From an uncultured Pseudomonadota bacterium (GTDB lineage: Bacteria; Myxococcota; UBA796), in NCBI GenBank assembly GCA_913040875.1, contig CAJWHX010000200.1, forward strand, positions 1-6,551: DNA of 6,551 nucleotides. The letters run 5' to 3'. Every line of letters begins with the position of its first letter. Positions within the stretch are counted from its first letter, which is position 1. Shown here in pieces: positions 1 through 6,167 of this stretch. Both the position numbers and the translations under genes were made by a program. The notes beneath the pieces were generated by a model. It searched no databases, had not been told where the DNA came from, and saw only the letters and a list, made by a program, of their open reading frames with translations.

Positions 1-700
1 TACCCCAAACAGTACCAAATATACCCAACCCCACAATCCACCAATTGGCTTGCATCCACTTGGACATGTCGATCACCATCTGCGTCAGTGCAGGCAGTCC
101 AGCCCCCATGTCTGCAAACATCTCTTCGAATGACGGCACTACAAAGAGCAAAAGGACGGCAACAACCACCCCAGCAACCAAGACAGTAATGACTGGATAC
201 ATCAGTGCACCCTTAATCTGTCTTTTCAAGGTCTCTGCCTTTTCCAGATAAACTGCCAAACGGTTGAGAATGGTATCCAAAATACCCCCGACCTCACCGG
301 CGGCAATCATATTTTGATAGAGTTCATCAAAAGTGCCCGGAAAACGCTTCAGTGCATCCGCAAACGTAGAACCAGATTCTACAGAATCCTTAATGACAGA
401 CAGTTCGCTGCGGAACGTTTCATTCTCCGCTTGTTTACTCTGAATGTCCAAACATTGAACGAGCGGCAATCCAGAATCAATCATGGTCGCAAACTGACGA
501 GTGAAAATAACCAAATCTCTGGTGGTCACCTTCGGTTTCATGAAGGAGAGTTCAATTCCACCCTTCGACTCTTTGACACTGGTCGGGTTGATATTTTGAC
601 GCTTGAGTTGATTGCGCGCAGCATTCGCATCCACTGCATCAATCTTTCCTTTCTTGGTTTGTCCGTCTGTCGTTCGACCTTCGTAAGCAAATGTGGGCAT
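1..700 (-). CDS. pilC: PilC, type IV pilus inner-membrane platform protein (GspF family), 3' end outside window
   Basis: This gene encodes the polytopic inner-membrane protein on which the cytoplasmic pilus motor ATPases act during pilus assembly. 233 codons are visible; full-length members have about 400 residues, so roughly the C-terminal 40 % lies beyond the left edge. The N-terminus MPTFAYEGRTTDGQ is the usual soluble start of PilC/GspF proteins. The first T2SSF domain follows at about residues 64-190, with family signatures FTRQFATMIDSGLPL (66-80) and AAGEVGGILDTIL (133-145). The first membrane helix is at about 167-188, ending in VVPSFEEMF, and a second hydrophobic stretch begins near WWIVGLGIF at 220. 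The ATG at 698-700 is preceded by GAGGA (707-711) six bases away. It lies 48 bp after the pilB stop, so the two are probably co-transcribed. No frameshift is seen in the visible part. Confidence 0.93.
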   Translation of the reverse strand, partial: MPTFAYEGRTTDGQTKKGKIDAVDANAARNQLKRQNINPTSVKESKGGIELSFMKPKVTTRDLVIFTRQFATMIDSGLPLVQCLDIQSKQAENETFRSELSVIKDSVESGSTFADALKRFPGTFDELYQNMIAAGEVGGILDTILNRLAVYLEKAETLKRQIKGALMYPVITVLVAGVVVAVLLLFVVPSFEEMFADMGAGLPALTQMVIDMSKWMQANWWIVGLGIFGTVWG

Positions 701-748
701 GGTGAATCCTCAAAAATTACGTGTTCTTCTCAATATACCAGTATACCT

Positions 749-2461
749 TTAGTCGGCGGCAGTTGCACGGACGACTTCTTTGATGGAGGTGATACCGCGA
801 CCCAAGTGCTTCAGAGCGGCCATTCGAAGGCTATCCATACCTTGACGAATCGCCTCACGTTTAAGCTCCAATGTAGACGCCCCGTTCAATACGAATTCAC
901 CCAGTTCATCGGTCATTGTCATAATCTCGTACACACCCAAACGACCTTTGTGTCCTGTCGAGTTGCACGTCTTACAACCCGCACCATGGTGCACATTGAA
1001 ATTCGGTAAATCTTCGAGTTTCACCTGTAAGTCAATCAACGTTTGATCGGGCACATCAATTGGCTCTTTACAATCTTTGCAGACTGTTCGAAGGAGACGT
1101 TGAGCACAAATGAGGTTTACAGCGGATGCCACCAGGAAGGGCTCCACACCCATATTGAGTAGACGACTTACAGTAGCCGGAGCATCGTTGGTGTGAAGAG
1201 TACTCAGCACCAAGTGACCAGTCAGAGATGCTTTAATAGCAATCTCGGCGGTTTCAAAGTCACGAATCTCCCCTACCATGATGGTGTCTGGGTCTTGACG
1301 GAGGAAAGAACGAAGTGTTGCAGCAAAGTTCAAACCAATGTCTTCGTGCATTTGAACCTGGTTGATACCGAAAAGGTTGAATTCAATCGGATCTTCAGCG
1401 GTACAAAGGTTGGTTGTGGGTTCGTTCAAAGAAGACAATGAAGAATACAAGGTGGTTGTTTTACCGGAACCCGTTGGACCACATACAAGAACCATTCCAT
1501 ACGGTTTTGAGATGGCTTCTTTAAATCCAACCAGTCCTTCTGGCTCAAATCCCAGTTTGGTCATATCTAACTGCAGATTCGACTGGTCAAGAAGTCGAAG
1601 GACCACCTTCTCTCCCCACATCACAGGGAGAACACTCACACGATAATCCATCTCTTTACCGCGACCCATCTTCATCTTGATACGACCATCTTGGGGCAAA
1701 CGGCGTTCTGCGATGTCGAGATTGGACATAATCTTCAAACGAGAAATGATGGCTGACTTGAGTTTAACGGGTGGTTTCATGACCTCGTACAAAATACCGT
1801 CAATGCGATAGCGAATACGCAGTTGCTTTTCATAAGGCTCCACGTGAATATCAGATGCATTCTTACGAATGGCATCAATCAAAATCAGATTCACCAATTT
1901 GACCACGGGCGCTTCACCAGCAGATTTCTCTAGATCCAAAACGTTGATGTCTTCTTCGTATTCTTCTGAGAAGTCAACATCCTCTTCATCCATATCAAAG
2001 TCCATCATCACTTCGTCAAAGGAGACTTCTGAAGAGTAGTATTTTTCAATGGCTTCAGAAATGGCTTGTTCTGAAGCGACAACCACATCAATGCTCAAGT
2101 TGGTACCAAATTTGATGTCATCAATCGCATATACATTCGAAGGATCAGCCATTGCGACCATCAATGTGTTCCCTGTTTTATTGATGGGAATCACTTGGTG
2201 ACGTGTCACAACGTCACGAGTCACAAGTTTGAGGACTTCTTGTGGAATCTCAATGCTTTCTAAGTTGACGCTGGGTACACCATATTGTTTGGAAAGAAAG
2301 GACGTCAGTTCACTCTCTTCAATATAGCCAAGACGAGCCAATTCATGACCCAATCGAGCACCCGACCCCCGCTGAGCATCCAGTGCATTCTTCAACTGGA
2401 TTGGGGTGATTACATTCTCTTTAACAAGCAGTTCTCCAAGACGAGATGATGGTCTAGACAT
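749..2461 (-). CDS. pilB: PilB, type IV pilus extension ATPase (GspE/PulE family)
   Basis: This is the hexameric cytoplasmic ATPase that drives type IV pilus extension through PilC. Its 570 residues are normal for the family. Residues 7-59 hold two tandem RLG...L...L..Q motifs of an MshEN (GspE N-terminal) domain, the type known to bind c-di-GMP. A strongly acidic linker (about 148-178) leads to the second N-terminal domain (VVKLVN at 186, ASDIHVEPYE at 202). The motor core has Walker A GPTGSGKT (328-335), Asp box TAEDPIEF (354-361), Walker B IMVGEIRD (394-401, catalytic Glu398) and His box TLHTND (421-426). A zinc-type tetracysteine is present at C461, C464, C496 and C499. All catalytic motifs look intact. 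The ATG follows TGAGGAA (2464-2470) closely. The word-level similarity to Myxococcus PilB is from memory. It lies 112 bp after the PrpD-like gene, so it may have its own promoter there. Confidence 0.96.
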   Translation of the reverse strand: MSRPSSRLGELLVKENVITPIQLKNALDAQRGSGARLGHELARLGYIEESELTSFLSKQYGVPSVNLESIEIPQEVLKLVTRDVVTRHQVIPINKTGNTLMVAMADPSNVYAIDDIKFGTNLSIDVVVASEQAISEAIEKYYSSEVSFDEVMMDFDMDEEDVDFSEEYEEDINVLDLEKSAGEAPVVKLVNLILIDAIRKNASDIHVEPYEKQLRIRYRIDGILYEVMKPPVKLKSAIISRLKIMSNLDIAERRLPQDGRIKMKMGRGKEMDYRVSVLPVMWGEKVVLRLLDQSNLQLDMTKLGFEPEGLVGFKEAISKPYGMVLVCGPTGSGKTTTLYSSLSSLNEPTTNLCTAEDPIEFNLFGINQVQMHEDIGLNFAATLRSFLRQDPDTIMVGEIRDFETAEIAIKASLTGHLVLSTLHTNDAPATVSRLLNMGVEPFLVASAVNLICAQRLLRTVCKDCKEPIDVPDQTLIDLQVKLEDLPNFNVHHGAGCKTCNSTGHKGRLGVYEIMTMTDELGEFVLNGASTLELKREAIRQGMDSLRMAALKHLGRGITSIKEVVRATAAD

Positions 2462-2538
2462 GATTCCTCAAGGGTTGTGTGGTGATTGCAAAAATAGATC
2501 TACTTTTCAGATTGACGGTCTGAATAACTCAACCATCA

Positions 2539-2552
2539 TACAAAAATTTGTA
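2539..2552. promoter_or_regulatory. AT-rich inverted repeat upstream of pilB, possible operator
   Basis: TACAAA and TTTGTA form perfect six-base arms around a two-base AA centre, 77 bp upstream of the pilB start, in the 112-bp gap after the PrpD-like gene. The spacing suits a dimeric repressor or activator site better than a terminator: the loop would be too short and no T-run follows. I found no convincing sigma-70 or sigma-54 promoter beside it. The function is inferred from position only, and short AT-rich dyads are common by chance. Confidence 0.25.
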
Positions 2553-2573
2553 CGATTCGTCTAGCACAAAGCA

Positions 2574-3716
2574 CTATATGTCTCCTGCAAAGACAATCTG
2601 CTCGCGACGCTCAGGCCACGTCCCGCCTCGCGTCGTCATCAATCGTACTTCAACAGGGATCTGAAACTTGAATGCATTCAATTGCGCTTGTGTCGGGACT
2701 CCATTCGCATATTGACAATCTTGAATTGCCTTCTTCAAGATTCGATGAGACCGTACGGACATCCAAGTGAGAGGCAATTTCGTAACGTGTGCCGCTTGCT
2801 GAATAGAGGTGCCAACAAAGAGATCAGGAAGTTCTATCAGCATTTGAGTGAACATTTTCTCTGTCATCGATGGGGCAAACTTGCACTCGATCTTGGAAGA
2901 CAATTCTCGAATGGGTGTCGCCATTTGAGTGCACCATTGTATGTCATCGTGCTCCCCTCCCCAATTATGAGTCAAAATAAACTTGGATACCCACTCTAAG
3001 ACACCATCCGCTGACCCTTCAAACATGTGCGGTACGGAGATTTCAATCCGTTCCACCTGTTGATACCGGAGGCGTTTTGACGCTGCCTTTACATGTCTTC
3101 CCAAAATCTCTTCAACACTCTGAATGGCGGTCATCCAGTGCAATGGTCCTTTGGTCGACACAGGACGAATTGTCATCATATACCACACTTCAGACAACCC
3201 CAACCGTACCGTTGTTAGCAGATTGCCAGGATCCCACTTTTTGATATTAGAAACAGTTGGATTATCCAAACATTGCTGAGCCCAGAACTCCAAGGTTCGC
3301 CATACCAAGACGCGATCGGCACCGTTTAAAGAAGAAAAACATGGGGCATTCGAGAGGGCTAAATTCCAAGCTGACAAGATCTCCTGATCAGAGTACCCCT
3401 TTTGCAGACCATGAAGCCAAATTTGCAACGTGAGGATCGAATTTTTTTGACGAACAAACGGATCATGAAAGAGTAAAGAAGCACCCATTCGAGCACTCAG
3501 TTCAGCGGCAACGACCAACGCCTTTTCAAACCGCTTTTTTTTACGCGGGGATGTTTTGATGCATCCCGGATCAACCACACCACCCAAATGAGTCCAATGA
3601 TGAGTCTTGTCTCCAATCCAAGTCTGTACGAGTTTAAATAGAGACGGTGGTATCTCGCCCCCATTGTCAAAGTCTGTGAAACAACGCACTCCCCATTCAG
3701 ACATCTCTCTCAGCAT
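2574..3716 (-). CDS. Divergent, compact MmgE/PrpD-family-like protein
   Basis: 380 residues; typical MmgE/PrpD proteins (2-methylcitrate dehydratase, aconitate decarboxylase relatives) have about 450-480. By-eye alignment from memory supports the family along most of the length. An N-terminal helix (LREMSEWGV...EIPPSLFKLVQTW, 2-33) is followed by DKTHHWTHLGGVVDPG (36-51), resembling the DDTxH...HPG active-site stretch. ALVVAAELSARMG (66-78) resembles the family's ALVVGYEVAARLG, then FHDP (83-86) and a helix ending LHGLQKGYSDQE. MTIRPVSTKG (181-190) stands where the family has a lysine in KPYP. VERIEISVP (221-229) and the ending IPVEVRLM...FAGDI match the C-terminal lid domain. The segment between the first helix and the DDTH region is shortened. 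Two catalytic lysines expected from aconitate decarboxylase (K207, K272) seem replaced (Ser/Leu region 128-130; Arg184), so activity is doubtful. No signal peptide or membrane helix: cytoplasmic. The start follows a strong GAGGG. The substrate is unknown. Confidence 0.72.
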   Translation of the reverse strand: MLREMSEWGVRCFTDFDNGGEIPPSLFKLVQTWIGDKTHHWTHLGGVVDPGCIKTSPRKKKRFEKALVVAAELSARMGASLLFHDPFVRQKNSILTLQIWLHGLQKGYSDQEILSAWNLALSNAPCFSSLNGADRVLVWRTLEFWAQQCLDNPTVSNIKKWDPGNLLTTVRLGLSEVWYMMTIRPVSTKGPLHWMTAIQSVEEILGRHVKAASKRLRYQQVERIEISVPHMFEGSADGVLEWVSKFILTHNWGGEHDDIQWCTQMATPIRELSSKIECKFAPSMTEKMFTQMLIELPDLFVGTSIQQAAHVTKLPLTWMSVRSHRILKKAIQDCQYANGVPTQAQLNAFKFQIPVEVRLMTTRGGTWPERREQIVFAGDI

Positions 3717-3720
3717 TGTA

Positions 3721-3725
3721 CCCTC
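3721..3725 (-). promoter_or_regulatory. Shine-Dalgarno GAGGG of the PrpD-like gene
   Basis: On the minus strand GTGAGGGTACA immediately precedes the ATG at 3714-3716, leaving four bases between GAGGG and the start. It fixes the start codon and shows that this shortened protein is a deliberate translation product, not a 3' remnant of a longer gene. Confidence 0.6.
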
Positions 3726-3780
3726 ACAAGCCTACAAATCATTTTGTACTTCCTCCATACCACAGTCACTTCGTTGACGA

Positions 3781-4479
3781 TCACACAAATCCGAACTCTG
3801 TAAAGGGAACAAATCCTCGAATGCTCATCGCTTCAAAGAGAGACTCATAGTCTGTACCATTGTCAATCAGTCCAATTAGTGTAGCCATCAAGTGAACCGC
3901 TGCGATTTCTGCTCCGACATATCGGCCCTGCCACCAACCATTTAGAACAAAAAGACCTCGATTTGGATGTTGATCATCAAAAAACTGATGGTCATACACA
4001 TACACTCGCGAACGACAGTCCACATGCGACAAAGCCCCAAAAACAGTTGAGATCTGGGATGGATAGGATGCTTTACCAGCAACCGCACTAGAAACAATGG
4101 GAATCTGATGCTTGTGTGCGTAGGCACAGACTTTGGCAAATCTTGGCCGCTTGTCCGCATTAAAACTGTGTACACAGACCAAAACAGCGTCGCACTTTAA
4201 TTCAATGGCCTTCTCAAGAGCCTTCAACAACAGCGTCGAGGTCGTTTTCCCTTGTCCATTAAAAATATCAATCCCAATTAATGTGGCGGTCGGTAGCAGC
4301 TGAGACAAGGACAAAGCCAGTTCTGTCCCCTGACCCATACTATCCTTCTCAGTTCGCTCAATCATCAATCGTTCTTGCTGAACGGATATACACCAGCCGA
4401 TCTCTGAATTAGAGACGACAGAACGCTCAATCCCTGTACTGATGATTGCAATTCGAGGTGTTAAATGCGCTGATTCCAT
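3781..4479 (-). CDS. Subtilisin-fold (S8-like) protein, apparently catalytically dead
   Basis: 232 residues with the order of core elements of a minimal subtilase domain but without its active residues. The first strand, RIAIISTGIERS (9-20), matches the family pattern VAVIDTGID with the catalytic Asp replaced by Ser14. SMGQGTELALSL (47-58) matches GHGTxVA with His replaced by Gln50. TATLIGIDIFNGQGKTT (64-80), the helix LLKALEKAIELKCDAVLVCVHS (84-105) and IPIVSSAVAGKASYPS (126-141) match the A-L-x-V-V-F-x-x-x-G, AI-x-A-x-VINxSLG and IPVVAAAGN-x-SYPA segments; the oxyanion Asn is not evident. GRYVGAEIAA (185-194) sits where GTSMAxP belongs, with Tyr187 for the nucleophile Ser. No signal peptide or prodomain: probably cytoplasmic. 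The ATG at 4479 is the only ATG/GTG/TTG after the upstream in-frame stop. No clear Shine-Dalgarno is present. It lies 64 bp before the PrpD-like gene, same strand. It could bind peptides or act as a scaffold; the role is unknown. Confidence 0.75.
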   Translation of the reverse strand: MESAHLTPRIAIISTGIERSVVSNSEIGWCISVQQERLMIERTEKDSMGQGTELALSLSQLLPTATLIGIDIFNGQGKTTSTLLLKALEKAIELKCDAVLVCVHSFNADKRPRFAKVCAYAHKHQIPIVSSAVAGKASYPSQISTVFGALSHVDCRSRVYVYDHQFFDDQHPNRGLFVLNGWWQGRYVGAEIAAVHLMATLIGLIDNGTDYESLFEAMSIRGFVPFTEFGFV

Positions 4480-4484
4480 AGTGT

Positions 4485-4491
4485 ATCTATA
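4485..4491 (-). promoter_or_regulatory. Possible -10 element TATAGAT just before the subtilase-like gene
   Basis: On the minus strand TATAGAT ends five bases before the ATG at 4479, and no ribosome binding site is visible. If this is a -10 box, transcription would begin at or very near the start codon and give a leaderless mRNA. No good -35 hexamer is found 16-18 bases upstream, so this is a weak call. Confidence 0.22.
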
Positions 4492-4547
4492 ATTCGATTT
4501 CGAGTTACGGACCCGATCTGGATGATTTTATTCCAAATTTGCGTTAC

Positions 4548-4560
4548 AGTGTACTACACT
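4548..4560. promoter_or_regulatory. Perfect dyad AGTGTA-C-TACACT in the divergent promoter region
   Basis: AGTGTA and TACACT are perfect six-base inverted arms around a single C, 25 bp upstream of the membrane-protein start. The half-site AGTGTA recurs at 4480-4485, directly next to the start of the divergent subtilase-like gene. A second, overlapping dyad, TGTAC...GTACA, spans 4550-4568. The 106-bp divergent region must drive both transcription units, so an operator controlling both is plausible. No protein can be named from the sequence. Confidence 0.35.
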
Positions 4561-4585
4561 TCTGTACATTCTATCGAGATTTTGC

Positions 4586-5212
4586 ATGTCGTTTTCTATT
4601 GCTACACACACAGACACCCGATGGACCATTGGATGCTATGCACTGACGGCACTCTGCATCTCGTTGCTATCGATGGTTCTCCCATGGATATCCGTGGGTT
4701 TGTTGATATTATTGGGGTGGTCTACTTGGCAAGAAAAACAAGGGCACGCTGGGTGGTTTCGGTCATGGATCCCCAAACAACACGTGTCCTTTCAAGTGGA
4801 TTGGCACGAATACAACGATGATATGAATCAGATCCATTTCCACATGGACACACGAGAGCACTGGTGGATTCGATCTGCAATGGCTCTCCTCACTTTGACC
4901 ACCTTCTGCTGGGCCTGTGTATTTATGGGGTGGGTCACACTGTCATTTTCCATTCTTCCAGTCTTGTGTATCGTTGGAGTTATAGGACACAAATCAGCCT
5001 CAGACACAACCATCAATACGTCGTCAGCAGAAGGCATCCACATCTATTCTCCTCCAGAGACCACATGGTGCGGGCTTCAGTTGTTTTTCGAACACCATCA
5101 GACAATGCTCGCTAAGACAGGAACATTGGTGGTGCATGGTCAAGCCTCTACCATCCCCATTCATCTGCCGACAGGTTTCGAAGATTGGACCATCAAACAC
5201 CAAGCGGTATAG
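4586..5212 (+). CDS. Integral membrane protein of unknown function, about four transmembrane helices
   Basis: 208 residues; I do not recognise the family. Two hydrophobic hairpins are evident. The first is at about 14-48, with Pro33 as the likely turn (CYALTALCISLLSM, then ISVGLLILLGW). The second is at about 96-135 (SAMALLTLTTFCWACVFM, then a segment rich in Ser, Ile, Leu and Val). Between them, residues 49-95 are polar and rich in Trp, His and Asp. The C-terminal 70 residues are soluble, with a possible short beta-rich segment (TGTLVVHGQASTIPIHLP, 178-195). The whole protein is notably rich in Trp and His. The start is the first ATG after an in-frame stop at 4523-4525; only a weak CGAGA precedes it. 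It ends six bases before the next gene, so the two are probably translated together and may function together at the envelope. Confidence 0.78.
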   Translation: MSFSIATHTDTRWTIGCYALTALCISLLSMVLPWISVGLLILLGWSTWQEKQGHAGWFRSWIPKQHVSFQVDWHEYNDDMNQIHFHMDTREHWWIRSAMALLTLTTFCWACVFMGWVTLSFSILPVLCIVGVIGHKSASDTTINTSSAEGIHIYSPPETTWCGLQLFFEHHQTMLAKTGTLVVHGQASTIPIHLPTGFEDWTIKHQAV

Positions 5213-5218
5213 AGCCTC

Positions 5219-6151
5219 ATGCTTCCAATATGGTGGTTCCTATCTCAGTTGGCCTTGGCTCACAATATTTCTGGAACAGTGCAACAAAATGGTATCGGAC
5301 TAAGCAATGTAGCGGTGTATGCATTTGATGAAAACCAACGGTACACTGAAACCAGAAGCGACTCGGATGGTGGATTTGTCTTCACAGATGTTCCCGATGG
5401 AGTCGTTCGACTTTTTGCCGTTCCCGACGTAGAAAGCAATGCCATTCCGAGTTTCTATCCCAACAGCGCACTCTACTGTGATGCAGATCGGTTGCAGATA
5501 TCTAGCGACACTGTTGTTGAGTTCTCCTTAGAGTCGGGCACAGAGTTGCAAGTGACCTTGCTCGTAGACGACGAACCCCTCGAAAATGCACTATTAAAGG
5601 TAACGCCAGATGGCGCGTGGACACGCGGAGGATTTTCAGATGAAAATGGAATCGTCTGGGTGGGTGGGCTCCCCGATGAGTCCTTAGTAACTGTTGAGAT
5701 CGAAGGAGATACAATTCCGACTCAATGGATTACCGGTGAGGATATCCAGACTTTTGGGTATGATGAAAGAGAAGCCTCTTGGATAGAACCATCGGAATTG
5801 AACGATGATTCTCTAGAAGTCAACCCCGGCATCACAGTCGGAGGATTGGTCCACAGTGGTCCGACCCCCATTCCCAACGCCAATATGAGTGTTTATTCAA
5901 ACAGTCAAATTCGCGGCACCCAAAGTGACTCAGATGGAATCTACGTCGTAGAAGGTTTACCGCCGGGAGAAGTTCTATCGTGGATGAGTGCCGATGGATA
6001 CGCCAACACATACTCGCCATCTGATGACCGACCTGTATATTTTGAACCAATCCTCAGTGAAGGTACTGTCTATAATTTCTTGGATATCGACGCTCCGTTA
6101 GAGAGCACTATATCCATCACATTGTTCAAAAAAAGACTGACCAGTTTTTAA
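5219..6151 (+). CDS. Secreted protein with three carboxypeptidase-regulatory-like beta-sandwich repeats
   Basis: 310 residues. A short signal peptide (1-14, MLPIWWFLSQLALA, probable cut before His15) lacks the usual positive charge at its start. Three beta-sandwich repeats of the CarboxypepD_reg type follow at about 17-72, 108-162 and 205-262. They share a G-x-x-L/I-x-N-A/V turn (GIGLSNV, EPLENAL, TPIPNAN), an S-D-x-x-G-x-x-x-x-x-x-L/V-P pattern (SDSDGGFVFTDVP, SDENGIVWVGGLP, SDSDGIYVVEGLP) and acidic loops. The middle copy is the most diverged. No peptidase, TonB barrel or C-terminal anchor is present, so it is probably a periplasmic or surface binding or structural protein. The start is six bases after the upstream stop, with only a weak AGAG before it: translational coupling is likely. 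The last ten or so residues (LFKKRLTSF) lie in the AT-rich stretch where composition changes, so the natural C-terminus may have been replaced. Confidence 0.85.
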   Translation: MLPIWWFLSQLALAHNISGTVQQNGIGLSNVAVYAFDENQRYTETRSDSDGGFVFTDVPDGVVRLFAVPDVESNAIPSFYPNSALYCDADRLQISSDTVVEFSLESGTELQVTLLVDDEPLENALLKVTPDGAWTRGGFSDENGIVWVGGLPDESLVTVEIEGDTIPTQWITGEDIQTFGYDEREASWIEPSELNDDSLEVNPGITVGGLVHSGPTPIPNANMSVYSNSQIRGTQSDSDGIYVVEGLPPGEVLSWMSADGYANTYSPSDDRPVYFEPILSEGTVYNFLDIDAPLESTISITLFKKRLTSF

Positions 6152-6167
6152 AGTTACTTGCATCATT

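Noticed and set aside
314..1009. 231-codon plus-strand open frame
   Set aside because: It lies antisense to the end of pilB and the start of pilC, both of which show clear family motifs. The translation is Cys/Thr/Arg-rich without any recognisable domain, so it is a shadow frame.
2462..2573. Sigma-54 promoter for pilB
   Set aside because: TTTTTGCA is present on the minus strand, but the required GG of the -24 element is not found at the right distance.
3531..3548. CCGC...GCGG around a run of eight T, hairpin- or terminator-like
   Set aside because: It lies inside the PrpD-like coding sequence (a Lys-Lys-Lys stretch), the T-run is in the loop and not after the stem, and the reading frame matches the family on both sides, so there is no sign of a frameshift or terminator.
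3942..4175. 77-codon minus-strand frame inside the subtilase-like gene
   Set aside because: It is out of frame with a gene whose strand and helix pattern fits the subtilase fold throughout, so it is a chance overlap.
4522..4821. 99-codon plus-strand open frame beginning upstream of the membrane protein
   Set aside because: It overlaps the 208-codon membrane-protein frame, which has coherent transmembrane helices and is coupled to the next gene. The alternative has no such structure and ends abruptly.
6152..6167. Terminator between the convergent genes
   Set aside because: The 16-bp gap shows no stem-loop; T-rich stretches nearby belong to coding sequence of the small gene on the other strand.
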